Below are positions 26,917-36,470 of a stretch of DNA of 64,000 nt, in pieces. This stretch comes from Candidatus Flexifilum affinis (GTDB lineage: Bacteria; Chloroflexota; Anaerolineae; Aggregatilineales; Phototrophicaceae). The stretch is from NCBI GenBank assembly GCA_016713325.1, contig JADJPJ010000042.1:1-64000 (forward strand), given 5' to 3'. The notes beneath the pieces are model-generated. The model made no database searches and was not told where the DNA came from. It saw only the letters and a program-made list of their open reading frames with translations. Within the stretch, counting starts at the first letter, position 1. The number at the start of each line of letters is the position of its first letter. Made by a program: the position numbers and the translations under genes.

Positions 26917-27448
26917 ATGAGCGCTTTCACCCCAGACACGGCCATCCTTGGATTGCTGGCCGCCCGCCGCCGTCACGGCTACCAACTGCTGGAATGCTTC
27001 AACGACCCGCAGCACCTCGGGCGGGTCTGGCGGCTGAGTACCAGCCAGCTTTATAACGTCCTGAAACGCCTGGAACGCAAGTCGCTCATCGTCGGCGACG
27101 AAATTCCTTCAGAGATTGGCCCCTCCGCGCGTCGAGTATGTGCTGACGGAGCCGGGCCGGCTGCGGGTCATGGAATGGCTGGACGAACCTACTCCGGCGA
27201 CAAGCATCCGACGAGTGCGGCTGGAGTTTCTCAGCCGGTTGTACATCGCCCGCGAACTTGGCATGCCTATTGCCGACATCGTGACGCACCAGCGTGAGGC
27301 CTGTTTGCGCGAACGCGATCGCGCCCTGGCCGAGCGCGAATGCGCGGCCTCCGACATCGAGCGGCTGGCGCTGGACTTCAAGGTGTCGCAGTTTGAAGCA
27401 GCCCTTCAGTGGATCGATCGGTGTGCTTACTTCGGCGAGCACACCTAG
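26917..27448 (+). CDS. PadR-family transcriptional regulator (one frameshift)
   Basis: Reconstructed length ~177 aa with one shift near 27118. The winged helix is at the N-terminus: ILGLLAARRRHGYQLLECFN, WRLSTSQLYNVLKRLERKSL and IVGDEI. The second frame continues PRVEYVLTEPGRLRVMEWLD (the wing and linker). The C-terminal helical dimerisation domain follows (FLSRLYIARELGMPIADIV, DRALAERECAASDIERLALD). It stands directly before modA on the same strand (20 bp) and diverges from the S15 hydrolase. It could respond to a small ligand and control either unit. The signal is unknown. Confidence 0.85.
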
Positions 27449-27468
27449 CGCAGAGGAATTGAAGTGGA

Positions 27469-28410
27469 ATGAAGAGACAGGTGCTGTGGCTGGTGGTTTG
27501 TGCTTTGCTGCTGACGCTGGTACCCGCGGCCGCTCAGGAGGGGCGAACGCTGGTCGTGTTCGCCGCGTCCTCGCTGACCGACGCCTTCGAGGAGATCGGG
27601 GCGGGTTTCGCCGCCGCCAATCCGGGCGTGGAGGTGCTGTTCAACTTCGCCGGCACGTCCGAGCTGGTAGCGCAGTTGAGCGAGGGCGCGCCCGCCGACA
27701 TCTTCGCCAGCGCCAACCCCAGACAGATGCAGGCAGTGGTCGATGCCGGGCGCATTGGCGCGGAACCACAGACCTTTGCCCACAACCGTCTGGTGCTGAT
27801 CGTGCCTTCCGACAACCCGGCCGGCATCGAGACACTGCACGATGTCGCGGCTGAGGGCGTTCAGCTCGTCGTGGCGGCGGAAGGCGTGCCGGTCCGCGAC
27901 TACACGGACACGATGCTGGAGAGGATGGCTGAGAACGTCGATTACGGCTATGCCTACCGCGAGCTGGTGCTGCTCAATATCGTCTCGGAGGAGCCGAACG
28001 TGCGGCAGGTGGCGGCAAAAGTGGCGCTGGGTGAGGCCGATGCCGGCTTCGTCTACGTCTCCGACATCACGCCCGACATCCAGGATGACGTGATCACGAT
28101 CGACATCCCCGACGCATTCAACACCATCGCCAGCTACCCGATCGCCATGACCGACAACCCGACCGAGGCCGAGCTGGCGCAGGCTTTCGTCGAGTACATA
28201 CTGTCCGACGCCGGCCAGGATGTGCTGGAACACTGGAACTTCGTCTCCATCCGTGAACCGGAGGCCGAGGCGACACCGGAGGCCACGCCAGAGGCGACGC
28301 AAGCGATCGACTGCGCGCCGGTCGAGACCGAGGAAGAGATCTGTGCCGTGCCGCCCCCGGCGGACGGCGAGGGGGGTATTGGCATTGGTTCGCCGAATCT
28401 TGGCGGCTGA
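27469..28410 (+). CDS. modA: Molybdate ABC transporter substrate-binding protein
   Basis: An intact 313-aa frame behind AGAGGAA. The signal peptide MKRQVLWLVVCALLLTLVPA is followed by the ModA fold: LVVFAASSLTDAFEEIGAGF (oxyanion-binding Ser pair), FNFAGTSELVAQLSEGAPAD, IFASAN, RLVLIVPSDNPAG, VALGEADAGFVYVSD and YPIAMT. The protein binds molybdate or tungstate outside the membrane and delivers it to ModB. It has an unusual ~50-residue C-terminal tail with EATPEATPEA repeats, two Cys and a Gly-rich end. No lipobox is seen. The gene continues into modB. Confidence 0.92.
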   Translation: MKRQVLWLVVCALLLTLVPAAAQEGRTLVVFAASSLTDAFEEIGAGFAAANPGVEVLFNFAGTSELVAQLSEGAPADIFASANPRQMQAVVDAGRIGAEPQTFAHNRLVLIVPSDNPAGIETLHDVAAEGVQLVVAAEGVPVRDYTDTMLERMAENVDYGYAYRELVLLNIVSEEPNVRQVAAKVALGEADAGFVYVSDITPDIQDDVITIDIPDAFNTIASYPIAMTDNPTEAELAQAFVEYILSDAGQDVLEHWNFVSIREPEAEATPEATPEATQAIDCAPVETEEEICAVPPPADGEGGIGIGSPNLGG

Positions 28411-28429
28411 GACCGGCGCTGATGCAGCC

Positions 28430-29278
28430 ATGACGGAGCGACGGCGAGAATCAGGTCGCAGGCTGCGCGCAGTCTCTCCGCTGGCGGTGATCGTCTGGGT
28501 GCTGGGCGGGATCGGGCTGCTGTTCCTGGTCCTGCCCATTCTGGCGCTGCTGATTCGCGCCATCGCCAACCCGTCGCTGGTCAGCCTGCCCGCGGCCGTC
28601 ATCGCCAACGCGCTGGTCCTGAGCGTTCTGACAACGGTCATCTCCAGCGTGGTGGCGGTCGTCTTCGGCACACCGCTGGCCTATCTGTTCGCGCGCCGGC
28701 AGTTCCCCCTGAAGCGGCTGCTCAACGTGCTGATCGAACTGCCGATCGTGCTGCCGCCGGCCGTGGCCGGTCTGGCGCTGCTGGTGACCTTCGGTCGGCG
28801 CGGTCTGCTGGGGCCGACCCTGGAGACGTTCGACATCACCATTCCCTTTACGACTGCGGCGGTGGTCATGGCCCAGTCCTTCGTGGCCGCGCCGTTTTAC
28901 GTGCGTTCGGCAATCGTCGGCTTCAGGAGCACCCCTCGCGAGATTGAAGACGCGGCGCGGGTCGACGGCGCCGGCGGCTGGCGGCTGTTCCGCTCGATCA
29001 CCCTGCCGCTCTCCCGCCGCATCCTGGCCGCCGGGCTGATCCTGAGCTGGGCGCGGGCGCTGGGCGAATTCGGCGCGACCATTTTGTTCGCCGGCAGCCT
29101 GCAGGGGCGCACCCAGACCATGCCGCTGCTGATCTACAACGTCATCGAGCGGGATATCAACGCCGCGTTGTGGACCGGCCTGATCCTGATCGCGCTGGCC
29201 CTGGTGGCGCTGCTGATCTCCCAGCGACTGACCGGCGACCGCTCCGACGAGGACGGCGTCAGCACAGAGTCGCTGTAG
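28430..29278 (+). CDS. modB: Molybdate ABC transporter permease
   Basis: 282 aa from ATG 28430, 19 bases after modA; the frame is open further upstream but homology starts here. Six hydrophobic segments are visible, with the ModB signature LFARRQFPLKRLLNVLIELP before a proline-rich loop and SFVAAPFYVRSAIVGF. The permease EAA loop is EIEDAARVDGAGGWRLFRSI, and the core ends ARALGEFGATILFAG. The cognate ATPase ModC is not in the window: the next gene encodes an unrelated START-like protein. The importer must use an ATPase encoded elsewhere, or modC was lost. Confidence 0.93.
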   Translation: MTERRRESGRRLRAVSPLAVIVWVLGGIGLLFLVLPILALLIRAIANPSLVSLPAAVIANALVLSVLTTVISSVVAVVFGTPLAYLFARRQFPLKRLLNVLIELPIVLPPAVAGLALLVTFGRRGLLGPTLETFDITIPFTTAAVVMAQSFVAAPFYVRSAIVGFRSTPREIEDAARVDGAGGWRLFRSITLPLSRRILAAGLILSWARALGEFGATILFAGSLQGRTQTMPLLIYNVIERDINAALWTGLILIALALVALLISQRLTGDRSDEDGVSTESL

Positions 29279-29384
29279 CCCCTTCGAAAGACGTGCCACA
29301 AAATACGACTTTAGGCCCCTCCACACACGTACAACTCGTCGTATGCTCTGATCATCAACCGAACTTGAGCAGCGAGAGACGATC

Positions 29385-29858
29385 ATGAGCACGATTCAGG
29401 CTTCGACCAGCGCCGTCATCGACGCGCGACCGGAGGTGATCTACGCCGTCCTGCGCGACTACCGCGGTGGCCATGCCGCCATTCTGCCGAAACCGTATTT
29501 TGCCGATTTCAAGGTGACCAAAGGCGGGCTGGGCGAGGGGACGGAGACGTTCCTGACGATGAAGGTCTACGGGCGAACGCTGACCTACCAGCAGCGCATC
29601 ACCGAACCTACGCCGGGGCGCGTCATTCAGGAGACCGACATCCACACCGGGCAGTGGTCGCGCTTCACCCTGGAACCTCTGGACGATGGCGCGCGCACCC
29701 GCGTGACGATCACCGCCGAACAGCCGGCCAGCCCCGGTCTGGCCGGGTTCTTCGAGCGGCTGCTCACCCACGGCGTGCAGCGCATGATCTTCCGGAAGGA
29801 GCTGGACAACCTGGCGGCCTATGTGGCGGGGAAAGAAGGAGTGAGGGGTGAGGGATGA
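29385..29858 (+). CDS. SRPBCC (START-like) family protein
   Basis: A 157-aa intact frame behind GAGAGAC. The N-terminal strand and helix STSAVIDARPEVIYAVLRDY, the central strands (ETFLTMKVYGRTLTYQQRIT; GRVIQETDIHTGQWSRFTLE; ARTRVTITAE) and the long C-terminal helix GLAGFFERLLTHGVQRMIFR define the START/Bet v1-like hydrophobic-pocket fold. Members bind lipids or act as polyketide cyclases. The ligand is unknown and the modAB neighbour gives no clue. Confidence 0.8.
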   Translation: MSTIQASTSAVIDARPEVIYAVLRDYRGGHAAILPKPYFADFKVTKGGLGEGTETFLTMKVYGRTLTYQQRITEPTPGRVIQETDIHTGQWSRFTLEPLDDGARTRVTITAEQPASPGLAGFFERLLTHGVQRMIFRKELDNLAAYVAGKEGVRGEG

Positions 29859-29883
29859 GAGCATTTTTGCAAAGTCTCTGAAC

Positions 29884-29929
29884 CTCACCCCCAACCCCCT
29901 CTCCATGCTGGAGAGGGGCCAGGGGTGAG
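29884..29929. terminator. CTCACCCC...CTCTCC-loop-GGAGAG...GGGGTGAG hairpin between convergent genes
   Basis: CCCCTCTCC and GGAGAGGGG flank the loop ATGCT, with outer arms CTCACCCC and GGGGTGAG. It lies three bases beyond the hisS stop and 26 bases beyond the START-like gene stop, so it probably ends both transcripts. The same sequence class recurs at 23.1, 39.6, 50.05 and 50.75 kb. Confidence 0.6.
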
Positions 29930-29931
29930 GT

Positions 29932-31266
<1,335 letters not shown>

Positions 31267-31423
31267 GGGCTGAATCCTTGTGACAATGTGAGAATGGCAT
31301 AGACTTGCGGGGAAGATTCTACCACAGGCTCGGGGGGAGGTTAGGGGTCAGCGGATCCGAAAGCAGTTCAGCCAGCCTTCTTTTCGCGCACTGCCCGGTG
31401 TCTGCGAACAACGATTCCTTCGG

Positions 31424-31528
31424 TCATAGTGGCCACTCTATTCGCTGCTGCACTTTGCTCTTCGCAACTGCGTCGAATGGGGTCGACTTAACCATGAGAT
31501 GGCCTTTGCAGTAAAGGCACTCAGTCAT
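31424..31528 (-). CDS. Short YgiT-like zinc-finger fragment
   Basis: A 34-aa frame whose ATG overlaps the stop of the upstream 69-aa gene by eight bases. It begins TECLYCKGHLMVKSTPF, like the N-terminus of YgiT/MqsA-type zinc-finger antitoxins (CxxC followed by a Pro-Phe), but stops well before the second Cys pair. Either it is a truncated remnant or a sequencing shift hides the rest. I could not find the second CxxC in the other frames before hisS. Confidence 0.3.
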   Translation of the reverse strand: MTECLYCKGHLMVKSTPFDAVAKSKVQQRIEWPL

Positions 31529-31730
31529 GGGTTTTCGGGTGACCGCGCAAGTCACCATTCTTGAAGGCCTCGTCGGCCATGCCGGCCAGCAGATCCTGAG
31601 ATTCGGCAAACAGTGCATCCCATTTTCGCTTAGATTCAAGCTCATCCAGCAGCCACGCCGCCCTCCGATTCTGCTCATCGCCAGGAAGCGCCTTCAGGGT
31701 ATAAACCGCTTCTTCAAGAAGCTGAGTCAT
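31521..31730 (-). CDS. Small acidic antitoxin-like protein
   Basis: 69 aa: MTQLLEEAVYTLKALPGDEQ, then NRRAAWLLDELESKRKWDAL, ending in GMADEAFKNGDLRGHPKTHD. The pattern of short helices with LPxDEQ, A(A/R)WLLxELxSxxxWDxxF and LxxxADEA resembles small antitoxins frequent in cyanobacteria and Chloroflexota that precede RelE/ParE-type toxins. Here the next frame is the short zinc-finger fragment, and no toxin is visible, so the module may be an orphan. Overlap with the next frame supports a former operon. Confidence 0.55.
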   Translation of the reverse strand: MTQLLEEAVYTLKALPGDEQNRRAAWLLDELESKRKWDALFAESQDLLAGMADEAFKNGDLRGHPKTHD

Positions 31731-31797
31731 TGCGCAGGCCTCTCACTTTGGAACGGCGAGGGGAGTAGCCTGGCTCCCCTCATCACCTTAGCATCGT

Positions 31798-33984
31798 TCA
31801 GCGCGTCGTGATCGTCACCTCGGCGGGGGCCATGCGCGCGGCCGTCGCCCGGATGGTCAGCGTCCCCGGCGCCTTGCCGGCCCGCACGTAGATCGCCGCC
31901 TGCCCGCCGATCACCGCGAAGGGGTTATCGCCGACCAGCTCGCCGGGGCCTTCCAGTGTGAAGGTGACGATGGCGTTGTAGTAGTGCAGCCGGTTGCCAT
32001 ACTCGTCCACCACCTTGAAGACCAGCCGGGTCATGTCCGCGCCGTCGGCATGCAGCTCGGTGTCGTCGGGCTGGAGCAGCAGCGTCCCCGGAATGCCATT
32101 GGCGCGGATGCGCTGTTCGGCGACCGCCTGCCCGCCGACGTAGCCGACCACGCGCAGATCGTGGTAGTTATTCATCAGGCCTTCTTCCAATCGCAGACCG
32201 CACTGCGTGAACTTGAACGGCGGGTGTGGCAGGTGCGGGAACTCGTCACGCGCCGGCGACACCCGCTGGATCAGCTCATCGCCCACGTGCAGCTCGACCT
32301 CTTCGCAGTTGGAGCAGACGTAGAGTGGTTCGAAGCCGCCGCCGCTGCGATCGCCCGCCGCCCAACTGGTCAGCGCGCGAATGACCGGGCGCACCGCGGG
32401 GTCGATCTGCGATTCGTAGACGTAGGCGGCGTACTTGGGCAGGCGGAACATGTCGGTCACGCCGTGGTAGCACACCCGGTCGCCGCTGCCGAATTCACGG
32501 TGGGTGTTGTAGTCGAAGAAGCACCAGCCGATGGCCCCAGCGATGGTCGGGTGGCCCATCTGCTTGTCGTGGATGCGCGCGTGGAACAGGGCGTGGGCGA
32601 TCTGCCGCTCCTCCTGGTCGCTGGTCTTGGTCGAGAAGCGATGGCCGCAGAACTCGGTGATCAGGTGCGGCAGATTGACCGGATCGACCACCGTGTCGGA
32701 GAAGTCATTGTAGGTGAACACGTCCTCCAGAAATTGGCTCTCCTGGAAGTAACGCACGCCGCCGGTCTGCCGCGTCGGGTCGAGCTTATGGGCCAGGGCG
32801 TTGGTGGCGGTGTACAGCGCCTCGTTGTCCCAGGACTCGTTGATGCGCACACCCCACAAGATGATCGCCGGGTGGTTGCGGTCGCGCTCGATCATCACGC
32901 GCACGTCGCGCATCGTCAGCGCCTGCCAGTCGGAGTCGCCGATGAACTGCCAGCCGGGGATTTCCTCGAAGACCAGCAGGCCGATCTCGTCGCAGCGGTT
33001 GAGGAAGTGGGGCGACTGGGGGTAGTGCGAGGTGCGGACGATGTTGACGCCCAGCTCATCCTTCAGAATGTCGGCATCCTTGCGCTGGAGCCGCGCCGGC
33101 GCCGCCGCCCCGATGTAGGGGTAGGTCTGGTGACGGTTGAGGCCCATCAGCTTGACGTGGCGGCCATTCAGATAAAAGCCGTCGTTCTTGAAGACGGCTT
33201 CGCGGAAGCCGATGCGCGTCGACACGTCGTCGAGCCGGGTCGCGCCGTCGTAGAGGGCGACTTCGACGGTGTACAGCGCCGGCGTGGCCAGATCCCAGAG
33301 CTGCACGCCGGGCACTACGCCGAATTCCAGCGTGGCACGGTGCTCGCCACCGGGCGCGGGCAGGGCGTCCAGACTGGCCTCGGCGATCAGTGTGCCGTTC
33401 GGGTCTTTCAGCACGGCGCTGAGCATGTGCGCCTCGTGCAGTTCGCCCTCCAGGTAGACGTCGACGGAGAGGGTCGGGGCGGTCAGCACGTTCTGTGGAC
33501 GGGCGAACAGGCGGCTGATGTGAGTCGGCTCGACGAAGCGCAGGGTCACGTCGCGGTAGATGCCGCCGAAGGTCAGATAGTCGACCAGATGGCCATTCGG
33601 CGGGATGTCCGGCCGCTCGACCGAGTCCAGTCGGACCTGGATGGTGTTCTCGCCTTCGCGCAGATGATCGGTCAGGTCGAAGGAGAAGGGCACGTAGCCG
33701 CCGTCGTGGTCGCCCAGGGTCGCGCCGTTGATCAGCACCGTGCTGGCGGTCATCGCCCCGTCGAAGTCGATGGCGACACGCCGGCCCTGGCGCGGTTCCG
33801 GCAGGGTGAAGCGCTTGCGGTAGGTCGAGATGAACTGGTATTCCTGGTTGTCGAAGTTGCGCAGCGGCAGGGTGATGTTGGCGTGCGGCAGCGTGACCGG
33901 CTCGAAAGCATCATCGGACGCGCTGTAGGGCAGCTCACGCGGCGCGTAGAGCCAGTCGGCATTGAAACTGAAGATGGAGCGCAT
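31798..33984 (-). CDS. Glycoside hydrolase family 2 (beta-galactosidase-like)
   Basis: An intact 728-aa frame; AGGAGG precedes the ATG. The N-terminal sugar-binding jelly roll (residues ~30-150, HLVDYLTFGGIYRDVTLRF), an immunoglobulin-like domain (~155-260) and the TIM barrel (~262-560) are in the usual GH2 order. The acid/base is E383 in WGVRINESWDNE and the nucleophile is E444 in LITEFCGHRF. The C-terminus has a further Ig-like domain ending in ATAARMAPAEVTITTR. No signal peptide, so probably cytoplasmic. It removes non-reducing beta-linked sugars; galactoside versus glucuronide or mannoside specificity cannot be settled here. Confidence 0.93.
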   Translation of the reverse strand: MRSIFSFNADWLYAPRELPYSASDDAFEPVTLPHANITLPLRNFDNQEYQFISTYRKRFTLPEPRQGRRVAIDFDGAMTASTVLINGATLGDHDGGYVPFSFDLTDHLREGENTIQVRLDSVERPDIPPNGHLVDYLTFGGIYRDVTLRFVEPTHISRLFARPQNVLTAPTLSVDVYLEGELHEAHMLSAVLKDPNGTLIAEASLDALPAPGGEHRATLEFGVVPGVQLWDLATPALYTVEVALYDGATRLDDVSTRIGFREAVFKNDGFYLNGRHVKLMGLNRHQTYPYIGAAAPARLQRKDADILKDELGVNIVRTSHYPQSPHFLNRCDEIGLLVFEEIPGWQFIGDSDWQALTMRDVRVMIERDRNHPAIILWGVRINESWDNEALYTATNALAHKLDPTRQTGGVRYFQESQFLEDVFTYNDFSDTVVDPVNLPHLITEFCGHRFSTKTSDQEERQIAHALFHARIHDKQMGHPTIAGAIGWCFFDYNTHREFGSGDRVCYHGVTDMFRLPKYAAYVYESQIDPAVRPVIRALTSWAAGDRSGGGFEPLYVCSNCEEVELHVGDELIQRVSPARDEFPHLPHPPFKFTQCGLRLEEGLMNNYHDLRVVGYVGGQAVAEQRIRANGIPGTLLLQPDDTELHADGADMTRLVFKVVDEYGNRLHYYNAIVTFTLEGPGELVGDNPFAVIGGQAAIYVRAGKAPGTLTIRATAARMAPAEVTITTR

Positions 33985-34119
33985 GAAGATGCCTCCTGAA
34001 AGCGTCTTGAGCGAATAATGGGGGATTCTGGCGCAGGGGCCGGCGTTGTCGCAAGTGTTTTATGCGGCCTGTACAGCCATCGGGGCGAGGCGGCGCTTTT
34101 TTGCGAAAGCTGGGTCGAT

Positions 34120-34165
34120 CCAGCGATGGGACGGGCAGGGCGAGGCAACCCTCGCCCCTTCAACC
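34120..34165. repeat. GGGCGAGG-CAA-CCCTCGCCC intergenic palindrome
   Basis: An inverted repeat GGGCGAGG/CCTCGCCC with a short centre lies between the GH2 gene and the lipoprotein gene. It is similar in style to the palindromic units at the right end of the window. The rest of the ~195-bp gap shows no gene. Confidence 0.5.
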
Positions 34166-34181
34166 TTGAGCCTTGCTCTCG

Positions 34182-34787
34182 TTATCCGGGTGCTTCTTGC
34201 GTCACAGCCTGACCAAGCGCCCGGATCGCCGCGTAAAGCGCCAGTAGCGGATCCGGAGTCAGCCCGTCCTGGGTGGTCAGCGTCTGGCTGCCGAACGGCG
34301 TCTCGACGGTGATGGTGTACTGGAACAGGTCGGGGGCGCGGCCGGCGGCGGTGAACACCCCCTGAATGCCGAGGAAATCCATCTCGCTGAGCATCGCCGC
34401 GATGGCGTCGACTTCCTCCGGGCTGACGCGGCTTTCCACGCCGTCACGGATCAGCCGGCCATCACCATACAGGGCGATGTTGAGCGGCGTGCCGGAGACG
34501 CCTCCCTGCTGGTAGTAGCTGACGATGTTGATGGTGAAAGGTGGGCGCGTCGGCGGGTTCGCAGTGCCGGTGGTGCTGGCGGTGACGAGCGTGCCCGGCA
34601 GCGGCGCGCCCATCGTCTCGGCGACGCCGGTTGGCAGGAGCTGAGCGGCCTGTCCTTCGACGGTGGCGACCGGAGTGGCGCCGCCGGTTTCGGCAGTCGG
34701 GGGTTCGGGCGTGGCCGAGGGGGCAGACTGGCCGACGCAAGCGGCGAGCAGCACAAGGCTCAGCAGGCCGGGAAGAAGACGACGCAT
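34182..34787 (-). CDS. Lipoprotein of unknown function
   Basis: 201 aa from ATG 34787, where GGAGCACGTCT provides a ribosome site; an in-frame ATG lies at 34808. The signal peptide RRLLPGLLSLVLLAACVGQ ends in a clear lipobox (LAAC). A short Ser/Thr/Pro linker precedes a ~120-residue domain: TINIVSYYQQGGVSGTPLNI, ALYGDGRLIRDGVESRVSPE, FQYTITVETPFGSQTLTTQD. It ends in a helix before the stop. I do not recognise the domain family. Attached to the outer face of the membrane. Confidence 0.75.
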   Translation of the reverse strand: MRRLLPGLLSLVLLAACVGQSAPSATPEPPTAETGGATPVATVEGQAAQLLPTGVAETMGAPLPGTLVTASTTGTANPPTRPPFTINIVSYYQQGGVSGTPLNIALYGDGRLIRDGVESRVSPEEVDAIAAMLSEMDFLGIQGVFTAAGRAPDLFQYTITVETPFGSQTLTTQDGLTPDPLLALYAAIRALGQAVTQEAPG

Positions 34788-34916
34788 AGACGTGCTCCGT
34801 TTCCGCAATGTCTCGGTGACGAGACGATCTCACGAAGTGATCTCATACTGGCAAGTCTACGACAAAACGGCTTGATGCACAGCGCGAATTCAGTACTGCC
34901 GGCCTTTTCGCTTTCT

Positions 34917-36245
34917 TTATGGATACGATGCCGCCCACTGCCCGACCGGCAAGAGTCGCGTTTCTTCGCCGGTGAACGGGTTGAGCATGAAGACCGTCGG
35001 CGGCTGCGAGTCGTCCAGCCGGCGGTGATACAGGACGGTCTGATCGTCCAGCCAGTCGGAGGCGACGCCGCGCGTGCCGGTGATGATCGCGCCATCGGCA
35101 TAGCGGACGACCACCCAGTACGGGATCTCCACGTTGGCGTACCCGGCGATCCAGTCCCCGGATGGCGACAGGACCGGCCCGACGATCTCGAAGTCTGCGT
35201 TGGTGATCTGCCGCCAGTTCCCGGTCGCCAGGTCGATCTCGTGATATTCCAGCGAGCCGGTGATGTTGGACTGGAAGATCAGCCGCTGTCCGTCGTGCGT
35301 CCAGGTCGGGAAATAGTCTTCGCTGCTCGAATTGGTCAGGTTGCGCAGCCCTGAGCCGTCGAAGTTGACCACGTAAATATCCCAGTTGCGGGTGGCGTCG
35401 GACGCGAAAGCGATGCGCGTGCCATCCGGGCTGAAGGCGCCGTGCCGCTCCTGGTCCGGGTAGTCGGTCAGCCGGCGTTCCGACCCGGTATTGAGGTCGT
35501 ACAGGAACAGATCGGCGGGGCGCTGGTCGCGGGCGCTGGTGAAGACCACCCAGTTCCGGTAAATGTCCGGGTCATAGGTTTGCCCTGCCGAGACCAGCAT
35601 TCCGTCCACCTGGCGCGCGGGATCGTACAGGTACAGGTCCAGGTCGCGGGTGAAGACGATCCGCTCGCCGTCGAGGGGATCGCCGCGCGGTTCGGGGGTA
35701 GGCGGGATCGCCGTAGGCGGAATGGCCGTCGCGCCGGCCTCGATGGTCACCAGCCCGCCGAAGAAGACGGTGCTCAGCGGTGTGAGATCGCCGATCTCCA
35801 GGTCTTCCAGACCGATCTGAGTTGTGCCTGGCGCCAGCGCCGTCACCTGCAGCGAGAAGAGGACGTCGTCCGTCGGCGCGCTGCTGCCTAGCGATACGGC
35901 CGCCAGCACGATGGTTCCGGCCTCGCTGTCGAGCCCCTCGTCCGCGAACATCGCCTCGCCAAGGTATCCGCCCAGATCCCAGCCGTCCACGCGCAGCAGC
36001 GCCGGGTCGAACAGCAGCGTGATGCTGAAGGCCGAGCAGCGCGTTGTGCCGCAGTCCACAATGGCTTCCAGGACGGCAGAGTCTCCGACCTGAAGCGTCG
36101 GCGAGGCAAGCGTCAGCGTCGCCCGATCCTGTGCGGCGGCCGGGGCGGTCAACAGCGCCAGAATCAGCAGCAGCGGCAGTTCGCGCCAGAAGAGCCGGCG
36201 AAGAATTCGAAGGGCATGGTGTTGGGCGGTGCGGGTGGAATTCAT
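34917..36245 (-). CDS. Secreted cohesin-domain protein with a TolB-like beta-propeller
   Basis: 442 aa with a signal peptide (LPLLLILALLTAPAAAQ). Residues ~40-170 read as a cohesin fold: LASPTLQVGDSAVLEAIVDC, FSITLLFDPALLRVDGWDLG, GTIVLAAVSLGS, VLFSLQVTALAPGTTQIGLE, ending in VTIEAG. A Pro-rich linker (IPPTAIPPTPEPRG) leads to a propeller of WD40/TolB-like repeats: RIVFTRDLDLYLYD, GAFSPDGTRIAFASDATRNW, YFPTWTHDGQRLIFQSN. Cohesins bind dockerins; a dockerin protein is encoded at 59630-60510. It probably displays or senses extracellular partners (inference). Confidence 0.75.
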   Translation of the reverse strand: MNSTRTAQHHALRILRRLFWRELPLLLILALLTAPAAAQDRATLTLASPTLQVGDSAVLEAIVDCGTTRCSAFSITLLFDPALLRVDGWDLGGYLGEAMFADEGLDSEAGTIVLAAVSLGSSAPTDDVLFSLQVTALAPGTTQIGLEDLEIGDLTPLSTVFFGGLVTIEAGATAIPPTAIPPTPEPRGDPLDGERIVFTRDLDLYLYDPARQVDGMLVSAGQTYDPDIYRNWVVFTSARDQRPADLFLYDLNTGSERRLTDYPDQERHGAFSPDGTRIAFASDATRNWDIYVVNFDGSGLRNLTNSSSEDYFPTWTHDGQRLIFQSNITGSLEYHEIDLATGNWRQITNADFEIVGPVLSPSGDWIAGYANVEIPYWVVVRYADGAIITGTRGVASDWLDDQTVLYHRRLDDSQPPTVFMLNPFTGEETRLLPVGQWAASYP

Positions 36246-36364
36246 GTCGGTCTCGCTGTGAAGGGCGCAGGCGATCGTCGAGTGGTGTCTAGTCTAACCC
36301 CCGGCCAAACGTCTGCCAAACAGACTTTCGGGAGAATTTCACACACGGCAAACAGCCGAACCCC

Positions 36365-36370
36365 TATAAT
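36365..36370 (+). promoter_or_regulatory. Candidate -10 box upstream of the hybrid response regulator-kinase
   Basis: TATAAT lies 100 bases before the ATG at 36471, giving a ~95-nt leader. No convincing -35 hexamer is present at 16-18 bp. Confidence 0.35.
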
Positions 36371-36470
36371 GATCGTGCACGTTGATTACAGGCCGGTGAC
36401 GTCGGCGAAAATGCTCACCAGGAACGTCTCCGCCACCTGTTCGCTTTACGTTCACTTCAATGGGAACCCT

